Position numbers and translations under genes: made by a program
From: Unio delphinus
Taxonomy: Eukaryota; Mollusca; Bivalvia; Unionida; Unionidae
Direction: 5' to 3'
DNA length: 64,000 bases
Assembly (NCBI GenBank): GCA_029339505.1
Contig: JAQISU010000179.1
Span: 9,566,501-9,630,500 of the forward strand
The notes under the pieces: generated by a model
The model's database searches: none
What the model was told of the DNA's origin: nothing
What the model saw: only the letters and a program-made list of their open reading frames with translations
Shown: positions 28,125 through 64,000 of the stretch, piece after piece
How positions within the stretch are numbered: position 1 is the first letter of the stretch
Layout: every line of letters starts with the position of its first letter

Positions 28125-29585
28125 GTCTTGTAATGTCATGTATAACATAGCATACAATGAAAAATGACTAAAACCGTTAGACAAGAACAACAACGACATC
28201 AAGAAAAATTAAAGGCATCATTGCTCATTTGACAAACGGAATGGCGGTGGAAGGGGGTGGGGAGGAGCTGTATACCTTTAGCAAGGAATCCGCCCAATAT
28301 ACAAGCGTGGTTTAAATGTTAACTTAACAGAAGTAAATAAGCCCACCTCTGTTCACAGAATAAAGTGGCCACAAACCAGTCTCCAAACTGACAGAAGTTT
28401 ATCAAACTTAAGCTTATTTACGCGGTAAATATGTAATGCAATTCCGGCTCAAAATGAATTTTATTTTCATTTTTTGTACTCTACTGTTTCAAATTAAATA
28501 ATGCAATCCAATTGTCTGTGCTGTTAGGAAAGAAGTTTATTCTTTAATTTACAGTTTGCAAGAAAAGTATGATTTACTTGTAAATGTTAATTATAGGGTC
28601 ACTTTGTTTGGGACTATTTTGATGTACAAGAAATGAATTGTTCAATGTCTGTCAGAATGAAAGAAAATGTTCGTTCTTCTTTCTATCTAAATAATTTTTA
28701 ATGAAATAAATGTGATAAAATTAATCTCAGTTGAGTAATGATTTCATAATAACTTTATGAAACTCGTTGAAAAATGAATAACTTATTTCTTGCCAAGACT
28801 AGCAAAAACTTGACATTATTCAACTCGTTTCATAAATTCAATATTAAATCATTGTCCATCTGAGATCTTCAACATATGGAACTTGATTCATGTCTTTTGA
28901 AGTTCTCCGTGCACGACGTCATCATCATTTTGCATTAAAGACTAACACCCATGTCAAAAACAAAACTATTCAACGAAGTACTTATATAGTATATACATTC
29001 TGAACAATGCCATTACAATATCACGAATGGTCGATATTACTCAAAATTAAAACCTAGTCCCTTATCAATGCAAATATTTCGTCTCACCTGACAATTTAAA
29101 GACAATAAATGTTATACTCGCAGTTTCTATCAAACCAACATCTTTTTTTCTATTTAATGTAGGTATGGCTCAATATAATATCTTTCAGGCTTGCCAGACC
29201 CGGTAGTAAGTGGCTACTCGATGCCGACACCGCTCGGTTTCAACAAAGTCCACCTTTTCTATTGACAAGGCCCACTGACCTCAAACTCCAACATAATGTC
29301 AACATATCAAACATGGAATGGGAGAGATTAGAGAAACCACCGATTATTCAACGTAATGCGACCGTCTTAAATATATTAAAAGGAGAAAATCTACAGATAG
29401 TATGAATGCTGATTATTTAACAAAATAAAACTGATCATTACAATTTAATTCATGTACATGTATGACCCACAGTTAATTATCTAACCTGATCCTTTTATGA
29501 ATATCTACATGTATGACCCATAGTAAATTAGGTAACCTAACATTTGTATGAACACGAAACAATAAAGGGTTCACAGAACGAAATT
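28125..29585. other. AT-rich non-coding stretch
   Basis: No gene seen. A small direct duplication (tacatgtatgacccacagtt and tacatgtatgacccatagta) lies at about 29455-29530. Confidence 0.5.
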
Positions 29586-29589
29586 GGAT

Positions 29590-30590
29590 AACTCACGAGT
29601 CTTGGTAATGCTGAATCTACCAAATCACATTCAATCAGTTGGTGGCATCAACACTTCAGAGGGTCCACCAGTGGCTCCCTCTTGACGTTTTTCATCCCCA
29701 CAAAGAACTCCGTCCACTGTGGCTAGTCCCTCATGTGGTAGTGCGCTTCGTTTCCCTGCTCTCCCAAAGGCGAAGATAACAGGGAAGCCGCCTTGGAGAC
29801 CCGTCAGGAATGCCAATATTTAAAAAAAAATTAAATGACCTCCCAGCCGTACTCATCATATTTCAAGGCGTACAACAAGCTCTTGATGCTGTTGTAATCC
29901 TCGTTGAGATGCACCGATTGTGCAAGGAGAAGAGACGGGTACTTGTTCCCATTATGAAACAGCACAGCTTTGAGGCTCATGGATGAGATGTCAATGAAGA
30001 GACGCCAGTCATTTTGGTTACAGGTCATTAGGATTACTACCAACAGACTGGTCACATTTTTGTGGCAGAAGCAGAGCCCATCTTCAAGGGTGAAGAAGCT
30101 GGAAAAAGCTTAGTGACGATTCTTCTGATCTGCGACTTGTATACGTTTATCCAAGTTCCATTGCTTGAGCCTAGAGGTCAAAATCTCGGCATTGGATTTA
30201 GCGAGACCAAGATCTCAGATCAAGTCGTTGAAATCTTTTTGTCTGGGGTAGTATGTGTTTATCTACTCAGCTCTAATTCTGAAAATTTCATCTGGATCTA
30301 AAACATCTTCCTCATTTTCTGACTGGCTGATCGCTTCTAAAGATGATTGTTCTCTCTTCGGAGGGGTGGCTACCGGGAGCTTTTTTCTTAAGTTAACAAC
30401 ATATAGTCTACTGAAATGCGATGATTCACGTACAAACTAATAACCATTTTGGCAATTTGATTGTGAAGATTCGGTGTATAGATACATATCATGTGATCGA
30501 TCTGAAATTGTTTTAGAAGCAGTTTAAACTCGGAAGGGTCTGTAGCAGCAATGGAATGTAGAAATACTTTTGTCATTTACCAGGTAAAAA
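29590..30590 (-). pseudogene. Decayed unidentified ORF, probably mobile-element derived
   Basis: Consecutive minus-strand segments read as one long decayed protein. These are a segment at 30576-30388; a segment with DLGLAKSNAEILTSRLKQW broken by TGA at 30215-30217 and TAA at 30110-30112; 30055-29831 with LFIDISSMSLKAVLFHNG and ALKYDEYGWEV; and, after an A-rich frameshift at 29821-29830, AFLTGLQGGF and VLMPP to 29631. Cryptic continuity across stops and frameshifts shows a former gene. The residue pattern recalls a protein family repeated in many invertebrate genomes, but I cannot name it. No ends or target duplications were found. A family-1 SINE lies just to its right. Confidence 0.7.
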
Positions 30591-30680
30591 ATATTCCTGA
30601 GCTTTAATACAGATTCGAGATACTTCTGTCTGCAAGATAGCAACGAACTCAAGCATGGAGGTTCTGCTATGCTCAATCAG

Positions 30681-30889
30681 TTGTTGTTGTTGTAGGGTTT
30701 AACGCCATTTTTCAGCACACTATACATGGCGGCCAGTATTAATGGTGGAGGAAGAACTCGGGAAAATCCCCGGAAAGAACGACCGACCCACGAGAAGCTA
30801 CTGGCAAGCTTTCTCACATACCCACATTGGCCGAATCAGAGACTCGAACCCAAACAGACCGAGGTGAGATGGCAGTGATCCGTAACTAG
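30681..30889 (-). mobile_element. tRNA-derived SINE, family 1, copy C (head-truncated)
   Basis: The same body as 14609-14855 and 21562-21809: ggcgttaaaccctacaacaa on the minus strand at its tail, then tggccgccatgtatag and aagcttgccagtagcttc. The B-box region ggttcgagtctc is present, but the A-box part is lost near 30890. Confidence 0.9.
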
Positions 30890-30894
30890 AGAAC

Positions 30895-31365
30895 GAAATT
30901 TGTATGTTGTTTTATGATCAGTACGTGAATAGACATAATCATTTAAATCTAGTGTAGTACATTATAGGATACCTATTACAACCTCCTTAATTGCACGTCA
31001 CAATGAAACATGCTATGGAATCCTCCTTTAAGATCCCAGGGTGATCACGTATACTTTTATTGGCAAAATATGTACCAGATACTCCCTTTTCCCCCATATG
31101 TGTGATAAGTACCGATTATCTTGTGGAGTACCCATCTACCCTCTCCCCGGTCGGAAGAAGCCTCATTTTCAGAATAAATATTATGCAATACACCATTCCC
31201 AATCCCTCGTGGTGGCATATGATTCCTAATCAAAGATCATCGTCTAATGTTATGTTTTATATTGACGAGGGGGGGGGGGGAATATTGTGGTTATATCTTA
31301 GTTAAGGCAATGCAATGATACTTCATGTTATGTATTAAAAAGAAAGTTACAAAATCCATCTACAT
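30895..31365. other. Non-coding spacer
   Basis: Nothing recognisable; a poly-G run occurs at 31269-31280. Confidence 0.5.
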
Positions 31366-31369
31366 AGGT

Positions 31370-31690
31370 CCAAAACGGGAAAGGCAGAATGAAGCGAACA
31401 TCACAAATAAAAAACGGGAAAGGCAGGATGAAGCGAACATCATAAATAAAAACGGGAGGGGCAGAATGAAGCGAACATCATAAATATAAACGGGAAGGGC
31501 AGAATGAAGCGAACATCATAAATAAAAACGGGAAAGGGAGAATGAAGTGAACATCATAAATAAAAACGAGAAGGGCAGAAGGAAGTGAACATCATAAATA
31601 AAAACGGGAAAGTCAAAATGAAGCGAACATCATAAATAAAAACGGGAAAGGCAGAATGAAGCGAATTTTTACTAACATCATAAATAATTC
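31370..31690. repeat. 36-37-bp minisatellite, about nine copies
   Basis: The unit is aaaaacgggaaaggcagaat followed by gaagcgaacatcataaat. Copies are contiguous with point differences (aaggg, aagtg), so this is a minisatellite and not a spacer-separated array. Confidence 0.94.
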
Positions 31691-31925
31691 ATGGCCAGAA
31701 ACGGGATGTATAACGCCCGTCGTTATTTGATTAGTACATACCGTTATATTTTATAAATAAACATAAAATATCCACACAAAAAAAAAAAACTCATTTTAAT
31801 TAAAAAACTTATTAATGAAGCGTTAGTAAAAAGACTTGATTCAAAACAAAATAATAATGGCATGATTTATATCACAATATAAAACAATGTTTTTCTTTAT
31901 TTAACTTTGATATTTAAAACAAAAA

Positions 31926-31927
<2 letters not shown>

Positions 31928-32005
<78 letters not shown>
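31928..32005. repeat. (TA)n microsatellite
   Basis: About 39 uninterrupted TA repeats. Confidence 0.96.
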
Positions 32006-32008
<3 letters not shown>

Positions 32009-32269
32009 TTTCAAACACAAACAAAGTTAAAATGTACACCAGATCTGGTTGCAATTACAATAAGAGGGTGCGCATGCAAAAGATAAAATATAAATCCGTA
32101 CCTTTGCATCGCACCAATCATTTAAATCTGTACAACCCCTTCAGCAGTAGATGTGATGTTAAAAGTTCCTGACCAAGGATTGAGACTTTTATTTCAATTT
32201 AATTTCCTCCTTTTTTTATTGAATTTTTAGCAGCGCACTAACTCAATAGAAGTTCAATAATAGAAGTTC

Positions 32270-32328
<59 letters not shown>

Positions 32329-32366
32329 CAACAACAACAACAACAATAATAATAATAATAATAATA
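32270..32366. repeat. (AAT)n(AAC)n(AAT)n trinucleotide repeat
   Basis: An AAT run switches to a block of AAC and back to AAT with no other interruption. Confidence 0.95.
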
Positions 32367-33076
32367 TCCATCTAGGAAGGTTGCTAATAATATTCATTTA
32401 CAAGCATTTCTTGTGTAGGGGTTTAACCTCTTACACAATTCGTTTCTGAAGGAATCCTTGAACATGCACGCTATTGCGCTATTATGTTGTCGACTTTTAT
32501 AGAAAGGTGCAAACAAATCACAAATTGGGATACTGCATGTTTTTCAGCTGTTGACTCTAATCATCCTGTTATTTATTTACCTATACTCCTTCCACAGTGG
32601 ACCAAAATAGGAATTTGGGGCCTTTTATTTTAAAATAGTCGCAAATGATTTGATAAAAAGCTCCTAAAAATCCTACTAATTATAATCAAACCTGAGTTTG
32701 TTTAAAAGGTATGCCGAGATACCTAACCTCAAAATGTATACTTTCTTAGGTTTTTATTTCCTTGATCTAGATCAGTTAGGAATATCACCTGAGCATGGTT
32801 GTAGATAAGAGTCTTTGCTGACACTTATAATTCGTTATCAGTAACATGTCTTACACATTGTTGGGGTTATTGAGTAATACAAAGAAATGCAAACTTTACA
32901 AATGGGTCTTGTTTTGGGGACGATACAATTACTTTCATTTTTTTTTCTAGTAACAGTTTGTAGACCACCAGACCACAAATAAAGATTATTTTATACAAAT
33001 CAAGGCTTTAATGACGAGTTTATTGCATACCGTCCTAGTTACTTTTCCTATTAACGATACAAGTACTTTCTGGCAT

Positions 33077-33078
<2 letters not shown>

Positions 33079-33153
<75 letters not shown>
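33079..33153. repeat. (CT)n microsatellite
   Basis: About 37 uninterrupted CT repeats. The open frame across 33011-33517 depends on them. Confidence 0.96.
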
Positions 33154-33156
<3 letters not shown>

Positions 33157-33229
33157 CGAGATTGGGTATATTTTGTTTCTGTCCGGTTTATTAAATTTTT
33201 CTCAAGTATTACAGCTGGTTTTAACGTAT

Positions 33230-33640
33230 TTTTACATCAATATTCTTCTTCAGTTTATTTTATCTGCGGTATTGTCCTGCAACAGCTCTATGCACCCCGG
33301 ATTCACGCAGATGCAACATCGTTTCTTGTTATCCTATAACATTTATATCGCGATCCCGGATTCACGTATATATAGCATCATTATTTACGTATCATGTCGT
33401 AACACCTGTTTTACATCATCAGATTCACGTAGATATAGCATCATTATTTACATATTCTCTCGTAACACCTATATCCCACATCAGGATTCACGCAAATGCA
33501 AAATATTTTGCTTTTAAAAAGTATTCTTTCCATAACATCTCTATTGAACATCTTGATTCTGGCAGAAGTAACAACGTTTTTAAGTCATATCTTGTAATAG
33601 TTCTATTTCATCACTGGATTCCTGCATAAGTACACTATCT
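33230..33640. repeat. Degenerate tandem repeat, about 60 bp
   Basis: Recurring ggattcacgtagatatagca and tcattatttacatat followed by cgtaacacctatat-like segments, four to six poor copies. Confidence 0.65.
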
Positions 33641-33783
33641 CAATTAAGAATTGAAATCAATATCAGTATTTCCTATCTGAATATTCGTTGAATATATTAG
33701 AACAGATTCGAACATTCGTTGAAGTTAATGAAGGTGTCAAATACCTTCAGCTCTGTTCTTTTTTTTATTCTGTCTGTGTTGGT

Positions 33784-33786
<3 letters not shown>

Positions 33787-33827
<41 letters not shown>

Positions 33828-33902
33828 ATCATTAAAAACACTGCAAACGCATTCATCTGCATAACAATAAATTCCTTTTTTCGGTTAGCATTCCATATGT
33901 TG

Positions 33903-33943
<41 letters not shown>

Positions 33944-33953
33944 CACACACACC
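33787..33953. repeat. Two (CA)n microsatellites in a duplicated context
   Basis: CA runs at 33787-33825 and 33903-33953 are each followed by similar sequence (attaaaaacactgcaaacgc and cattgaaaacgctgcaaacgc, then attcat(c/t)tgcat). The microsatellite and its right flank were therefore duplicated together. Confidence 0.9.
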
Positions 33954-33959
33954 AACAAG

Positions 33960-34810
33960 TAGCATTGAAAACGCTGCAAACGCATTCATTTGCATCAAAT
34001 TAAATTTCATTTTTTTTATATGGAATTAATATTTGAGGATTGGAACTAAAATCAAGCGAATGTGAATGTTATATTTTTTCTGTTTATCTTCAAACTTATG
34101 TGACCATATAAAGTTTCTCCAGTACCCGTACTGACGATGACCGATGGTACCAAACAGAAACTCAGCTACCTGTCCAATTAAATGCGTTGACAACTGTATT
34201 GGAAGTGATTTGTTTACAAACAAAATCACATGTGGCCATTGTAATTTATTTAAATAAGATACGTTGATTACATGTCGCTACAGTGTATATATATGAGAAA
34301 CATTTTTTTTGACGAACACTAGAATGCCCCAAATCAACAACCTCGTATTCAGCCTCGTTTTAAAATTGTTTCAACTAAACCATACACGGGGATTTCATAC
34401 CCAAGATGGGCATAGGAATAAATGTGAAATGCCCTTGTGACATTTGTACATAGTATAATCTAATCTCTACCATGCCAGGTATCAGAAAACTACTAAAACT
34501 CTTCAGTGCTTCATTATTGACTTATAAATAAATGAAGAAAATGGTATTGTCAGGGGGAAAAATGATGGTAATTCCATAGCTCAGTAAAGACTTCAAAAAG
34601 AGAATGCAATACCAAATCTGGAACTATCCTGGGGTTGATGTTTTAAAGTAAGATGATAGGGGTTGGGTGTAAAACTGGAAGTTTTGTTTGTAATATGACA
34701 GTCCAGAAGTTTGGAATTATGATTTTCTTGTGAGTCGTAGTTTGAGTTTCGGGTGATTTAGCAGATTTGAAATTGTCCCCTTGCAAACTAATTGAACATT
34801 GTAGATGATA
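33960..34810. other. Non-coding stretch downstream of the membrane-protein gene
   Basis: No further gene seen. The gene on the minus strand is expected to terminate transcription within or just before this region. Confidence 0.45.
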
Positions 34811-34830
34811 AATTTTCCCATTTGTGTTAT

Positions 34831-34836
34831 TTTATT
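34831..34836 (-). terminator. Candidate polyadenylation signal aataaa
   Basis: tttatt on the plus strand, i.e. aataaa on the minus strand, about 310 bases after the stop codon at 35144-35146. It is the first canonical hexamer downstream of the stop that I found. Cleavage would be expected about 10-30 bases further, near 34800-34820. Confidence 0.5.
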
Positions 34837-34990
34837 ATATAGAAACCTCTGACTAAGCACACGAGTATTCAGATACCAATCTTCAATTCGAATATTCGCA
34901 AGAAGGTATTCTGATTCGAATATTCGGTTGTTTGTTTTGAGCTTTGGCCACAGTAGCACGTTGCAACCCACTGAAAATTCCATAAGAAAT

Positions 34991-35062
34991 AAGAACACAC
35001 TCACACCCTGGAACAAGAATATACACTCACCCTGGGTCAAGAACACTCTCACATCCTAGGAC
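34991..35062 (-). repeat. Three 24-bp tandem repeats in the predicted 3' UTR
   Basis: On the plus strand aagaacacactcacaccctg/gaac, aagaatatacactcaccctg/ggtc and aagaacactctcacatccta/ggac follow each other. They lie 80-150 bases after the stop codon of the membrane-protein gene. Confidence 0.75.
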
Positions 35063-35143
35063 ACGGAGCTGTTTCTTTATGCGAGAAACACATTCCCACA
35101 CGGGTCACATAGTCAATTTTTAACTCATAATTCATAATTTTCA

Positions 35144-61508
<26,365 letters not shown>

Positions 61509-62051
61509 TCTTACGTTAACGTCCCAAATATACCAAACAAATGAAAGGGTCCCGCACTTTTCAAAGAGAATATTAGTTTTTAGACAGCAAAGCGTGTACC
61601 ACAATTGTCATGTTATCTCTTCGTGCGTATACCTTCTTTAAACAATTACATTGTTGTTGATAACGACTTTCATCCGCAATTACATGTATGAATAAATAAT
61701 TGGACTAAACAAGAGTAGAAGAGACACTGCAATGTTTATAACACCATCGATAGTTCTATTAATTTGCTGTGTACTTTTTGACAAATCGCACGTTAATTGT
61801 TTTTCAAGATCTCCTAGCTTACGCTACATAGATGAGTGAATTTGAATAGAGACGATTCATTCAAGTCGTGACTTTGGCATTTTTCTTGCTAGAGGCACAT
61901 TGTTAATCATTTACATGGATACTATAGAACGAAGTTGCGATAGTAATGGACTGTTTGCTACTATTATTTTGAAGTGTCCTACGTTACATGTGACTACCAG
62001 TGACATTTTTAATTTTCTAAAGTAATTAATGCGACAGAATGTTTCATGAAT

Positions 62052-62126
<75 letters not shown>

Positions 62127-62230
62127 GTTTATTTTATTTTTTATATTATTTTTTAAAATTATAAATATTTCAATAAAATTGCATATTGTTCGATAATCAT
62201 GAACTACAAGAAAAATTAAGCCGTTTTGCC
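61509..62230. other. Presumed 5' UTR and promoter side of the membrane-protein gene
   Basis: The region immediately upstream of the ATG on the minus strand. No convincing TATA box, initiator or CpG-rich promoter could be fixed. A GA microsatellite lies at 62058-62123. Confidence 0.35.
62058..62123. repeat. (GA)n microsatellite
   Basis: About 33 uninterrupted GA repeats. Confidence 0.96.
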
Positions 62231-62237
62231 TCAAATG

Positions 62238-62652
62238 TATCGAGACAGGATACTGTTTATTAATATAACATTGCAACGTTTACTTCCCAGCTCTAATCTT
62301 TGCACTATCTTGTTATAGATTACATTACCACTAATTGTTATCACGTAATCTGATATGGCTTTAAAAAGTCCAGTTATAAGTTTAAACTCACCTCTACATG
62401 TACAGCTAGTGAACGGTTTATTCATAGTTGGGTATTGAATAACACACACGTTATGGTGATATTTATATTTTACAAACACGAAGTTTTGAAAGGTCTGCTT
62501 AGTACTTTCAAGATAGAGTTTTTAAGTAACTAAATCTGTTATTTCATTTCTTGATTAGATTGTAGAAAATATTTATAAGTTTTATATTTTAATAAATATT
62601 CTTTGCTTAGATATGGCCAAATGTAAGATACACCTAACTTCAGATTTGTTTC
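62238..62652 (-). repeat. Duplicated segment, copy 1, exon-like core
   Basis: Aligns with 63161-63582, offset about 923 bp. The core at about 62280-62396 differs from its partner at only four positions. On the minus strand it is open and reads GEFKLITGLFKAISDYVITI and onwards. A gtgagt donor-like site marks one edge and a gtaaac donor-like site the other. Whether it is an exon is unproven. Confidence 0.8.
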
Positions 62653-62661
62653 TCTTAGGTC

Positions 62662-62792
62662 AAGAAGAAGAAGAAGAAGAAGAAGAAGAAGAAGAAGAAG
62701 AAGAAGAAGAAGAAAACGATGATGATGATGACGATGATTATGACGACGACGATGATGATTATGATGATGATTATGACGACGACGATGATGAT
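62662..62792. repeat. (GAA)n then (GAT/GAC)n trinucleotide repeat
   Basis: AAG/GAA repeats at 62662-62714 followed by GAT/GAC repeats at 62717-62792. On the plus strand this reads as a poly-Glu then poly-Asp tract. No start, splice or family support for a protein, so it is treated as low-complexity DNA. Confidence 0.9.
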
Positions 62793-63160
62793 GCAATTGA
62801 TGCTGACTTAAGTGAGGATACTGACGTACGAACTTTTCCTATTCGCACGAACTATTTATGGCAAAACAAAACAAGACACTAATGTTCATCAGGATGAAAT
62901 AATTATACCAAAGAAACATTGGCACTTTAAAAAAGTATCAGTAGAGGATGCGAGTGAATAATTACATGAAACAGAGTTTTTACTGTGTTTTTTAATGATT
63001 AAATCAATGTGAATCAGAATTGTTTCGCAACTTTTATACGTTTTAACCGGAGATTATTTTGAATGCTATGTCTCGCCTACTTTGTTCATACAGTGGGTAA
63101 AGTAAATCATAGTCATTTTAACAAGAAGTGTAATAATTTACAGCCATCGTAATTCTGCTG

Positions 63161-63582
63161 CTTCGAGACAGGACGCTGTTATGAATATAACATGGTAACT
63201 TTTACTTCCCAGATCTAGTCTTTGCACTATCTTGCTATAGATTACATTACCACTAATTGTTATCACATAATCTGATATGGCTTTAAAAAGTCCAGTTATA
63301 AGTTTAAACTCACCTCTTGGTGTACATATAGAGCGAAGGACAAGTTTATTCCTAGTTGCATACTGAATAACGCACAATAGGCCGTTATAATAAGGTGTGT
63401 ATGTTAAACACGAAGTTGTAAAATGTCTACTTAATTATCCTCAGATAGAGTTCTCTCAGTTCCTAAATCTTAACTCCATTTCTTGATTAGATTGTAGAAA
63501 CATATCTCGGATTAGGATTATATTCAAAGGGTTTTGCTTAGATATTGTCAAATACGTAAACTATACTTAGTTCCAATTTTTG
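63161..63582 (-). repeat. Duplicated segment, copy 2, exon-like core
   Basis: Partner of 62238-62652. Of the four core differences, two are silent in the open frame and two are conservative (Asn/Ser and Glu/Asp). The flanks are far more diverged than the core. Confidence 0.8.
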
Positions 63583-63709
63583 GCTGTCATAGCGATTCAA
63601 ACTGTATGGCCATAGTATCTTAGTTGTACTAGCATCAAGGTGTCTCACAAGTACTCTAATTGAATTTCAATTTGTTGCAGTATCTAAATGGATAACTTTT
63701 CTGTCCACC

Positions 63710-64000
63710 CCCTTCCATAATTCTACAGAGTCTAAGATTCCCCATCCACAATACTACGGAGTGTAACCTTCCCCATCCACAATACTTCGGAGTCTAACCT
63801 TCCCCATCCACAATACTTCGGAGTCTAACCTTCCCCATCCACAATAGTACGGAGTCTAACCTTCCCCATCTACAAGACTATGTAGTCTTAGCTTTACCAT
63901 CCACAATACGACGGAGTCAGAGCTTCCCCATCCACAATACTACGGAGTCTAACCTTCCCCATCCACAAGACTATGGAATCTAAGCTTCCCCATCCACAAT
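63710..64000. repeat. 31-bp minisatellite running off the right edge
   Basis: About nine copies of ccatccacaatacttcggag followed by tctaaccttcc, with variants tactacgg, gactatgg and agcttcc. Truncated by the window end. Confidence 0.95.

Larger units (their letters stand above)
31695..33010. other. AT-rich non-coding stretch with microsatellites
   Basis: Contains a TA run at 31928-32005 and an AAT/AAC trinucleotide run at 32270-32366. No gene seen. Confidence 0.55.

Noticed and set aside
31370..31690. CRISPR-like array of roughly 37-bp repeats
   Set aside because: Units are contiguous with no spacers, there are no cas genes and the genome is eukaryotic; this is a minisatellite. The same reasoning applies to all other tandem arrays here.
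34717..35052. 111-codon minus-strand ORF downstream of exon 9
   Set aside because: It lies in the expected 3' UTR, contains the 24-bp repeat and shows no protein family. It is more simply explained as untranslated sequence.
62613..62882. Acidic Glu/Asp-rich protein
   Set aside because: The acidic tract is just GAA and GAT trinucleotide repeats. There is no splice or family support, and the opposite strand is equally open (poly-Leu/His).

Overview
The window looks like AT-rich nuclear DNA of a metazoan, most likely a marine mollusc and perhaps a bivalve. The evidence is one intron-rich gene with GT..AG splice sites, very abundant dinucleotide microsatellites, many private minisatellites, several tRNA-derived SINE copies, a hAT transposon with an 8-bp target duplication and a decayed non-LTR retrotransposon. 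There are no bacterial operons, CRISPR arrays or intact rRNA/tRNA genes. The organism assignment is inference from repeat style, not from a diagnostic gene.

Layout. Positions 1-35.1 kb are gene-poor. They hold a 28-bp minisatellite at the left edge, scattered microsatellites, a 2.44-kb hAT element (8264-10705) with a broken BED-finger transposase, a non-LTR retrotransposon remnant (about 11498-13970), SINE copies, a 45/46-bp tRNA-A-box-like satellite (20028-21268), a 159-bp hAT-type MITE (27958-28116) and a decayed unidentified ORF (29590-30590). No intact host gene was recognised there.

The right half (35144-61508, minus strand) is one host gene that can be assembled from the sequence. Nine coding exons, all with consensus splice sites and all phase-compatible, give a 1323-nt CDS for a 440-residue type I membrane protein: signal peptide, cysteine-rich N-glycosylatable ectodomain, one transmembrane helix, then a Cys-cluster and basic cytoplasmic tail. 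One exon is a 9-nt microexon that adds an extra juxtamembrane cysteine. I do not recognise a named function; the start of the mature protein (Cys-x-Phe-Pro, then Gly-x-Trp) resembles DUF7042/7043/7044-type ectodomains of invertebrates, but this is a tentative match.

Five of the eight introns carry their own minisatellite (18-19, 23, 31-32, 43, 39, 32 and 35 bp units), the largest being a 3.3-kb array in the last intron. Upstream of the gene (61.5-64 kb) are microsatellites, a pair of duplicated exon-like segments (62.24 and 63.16 kb) and a 31-bp minisatellite running off the right edge.
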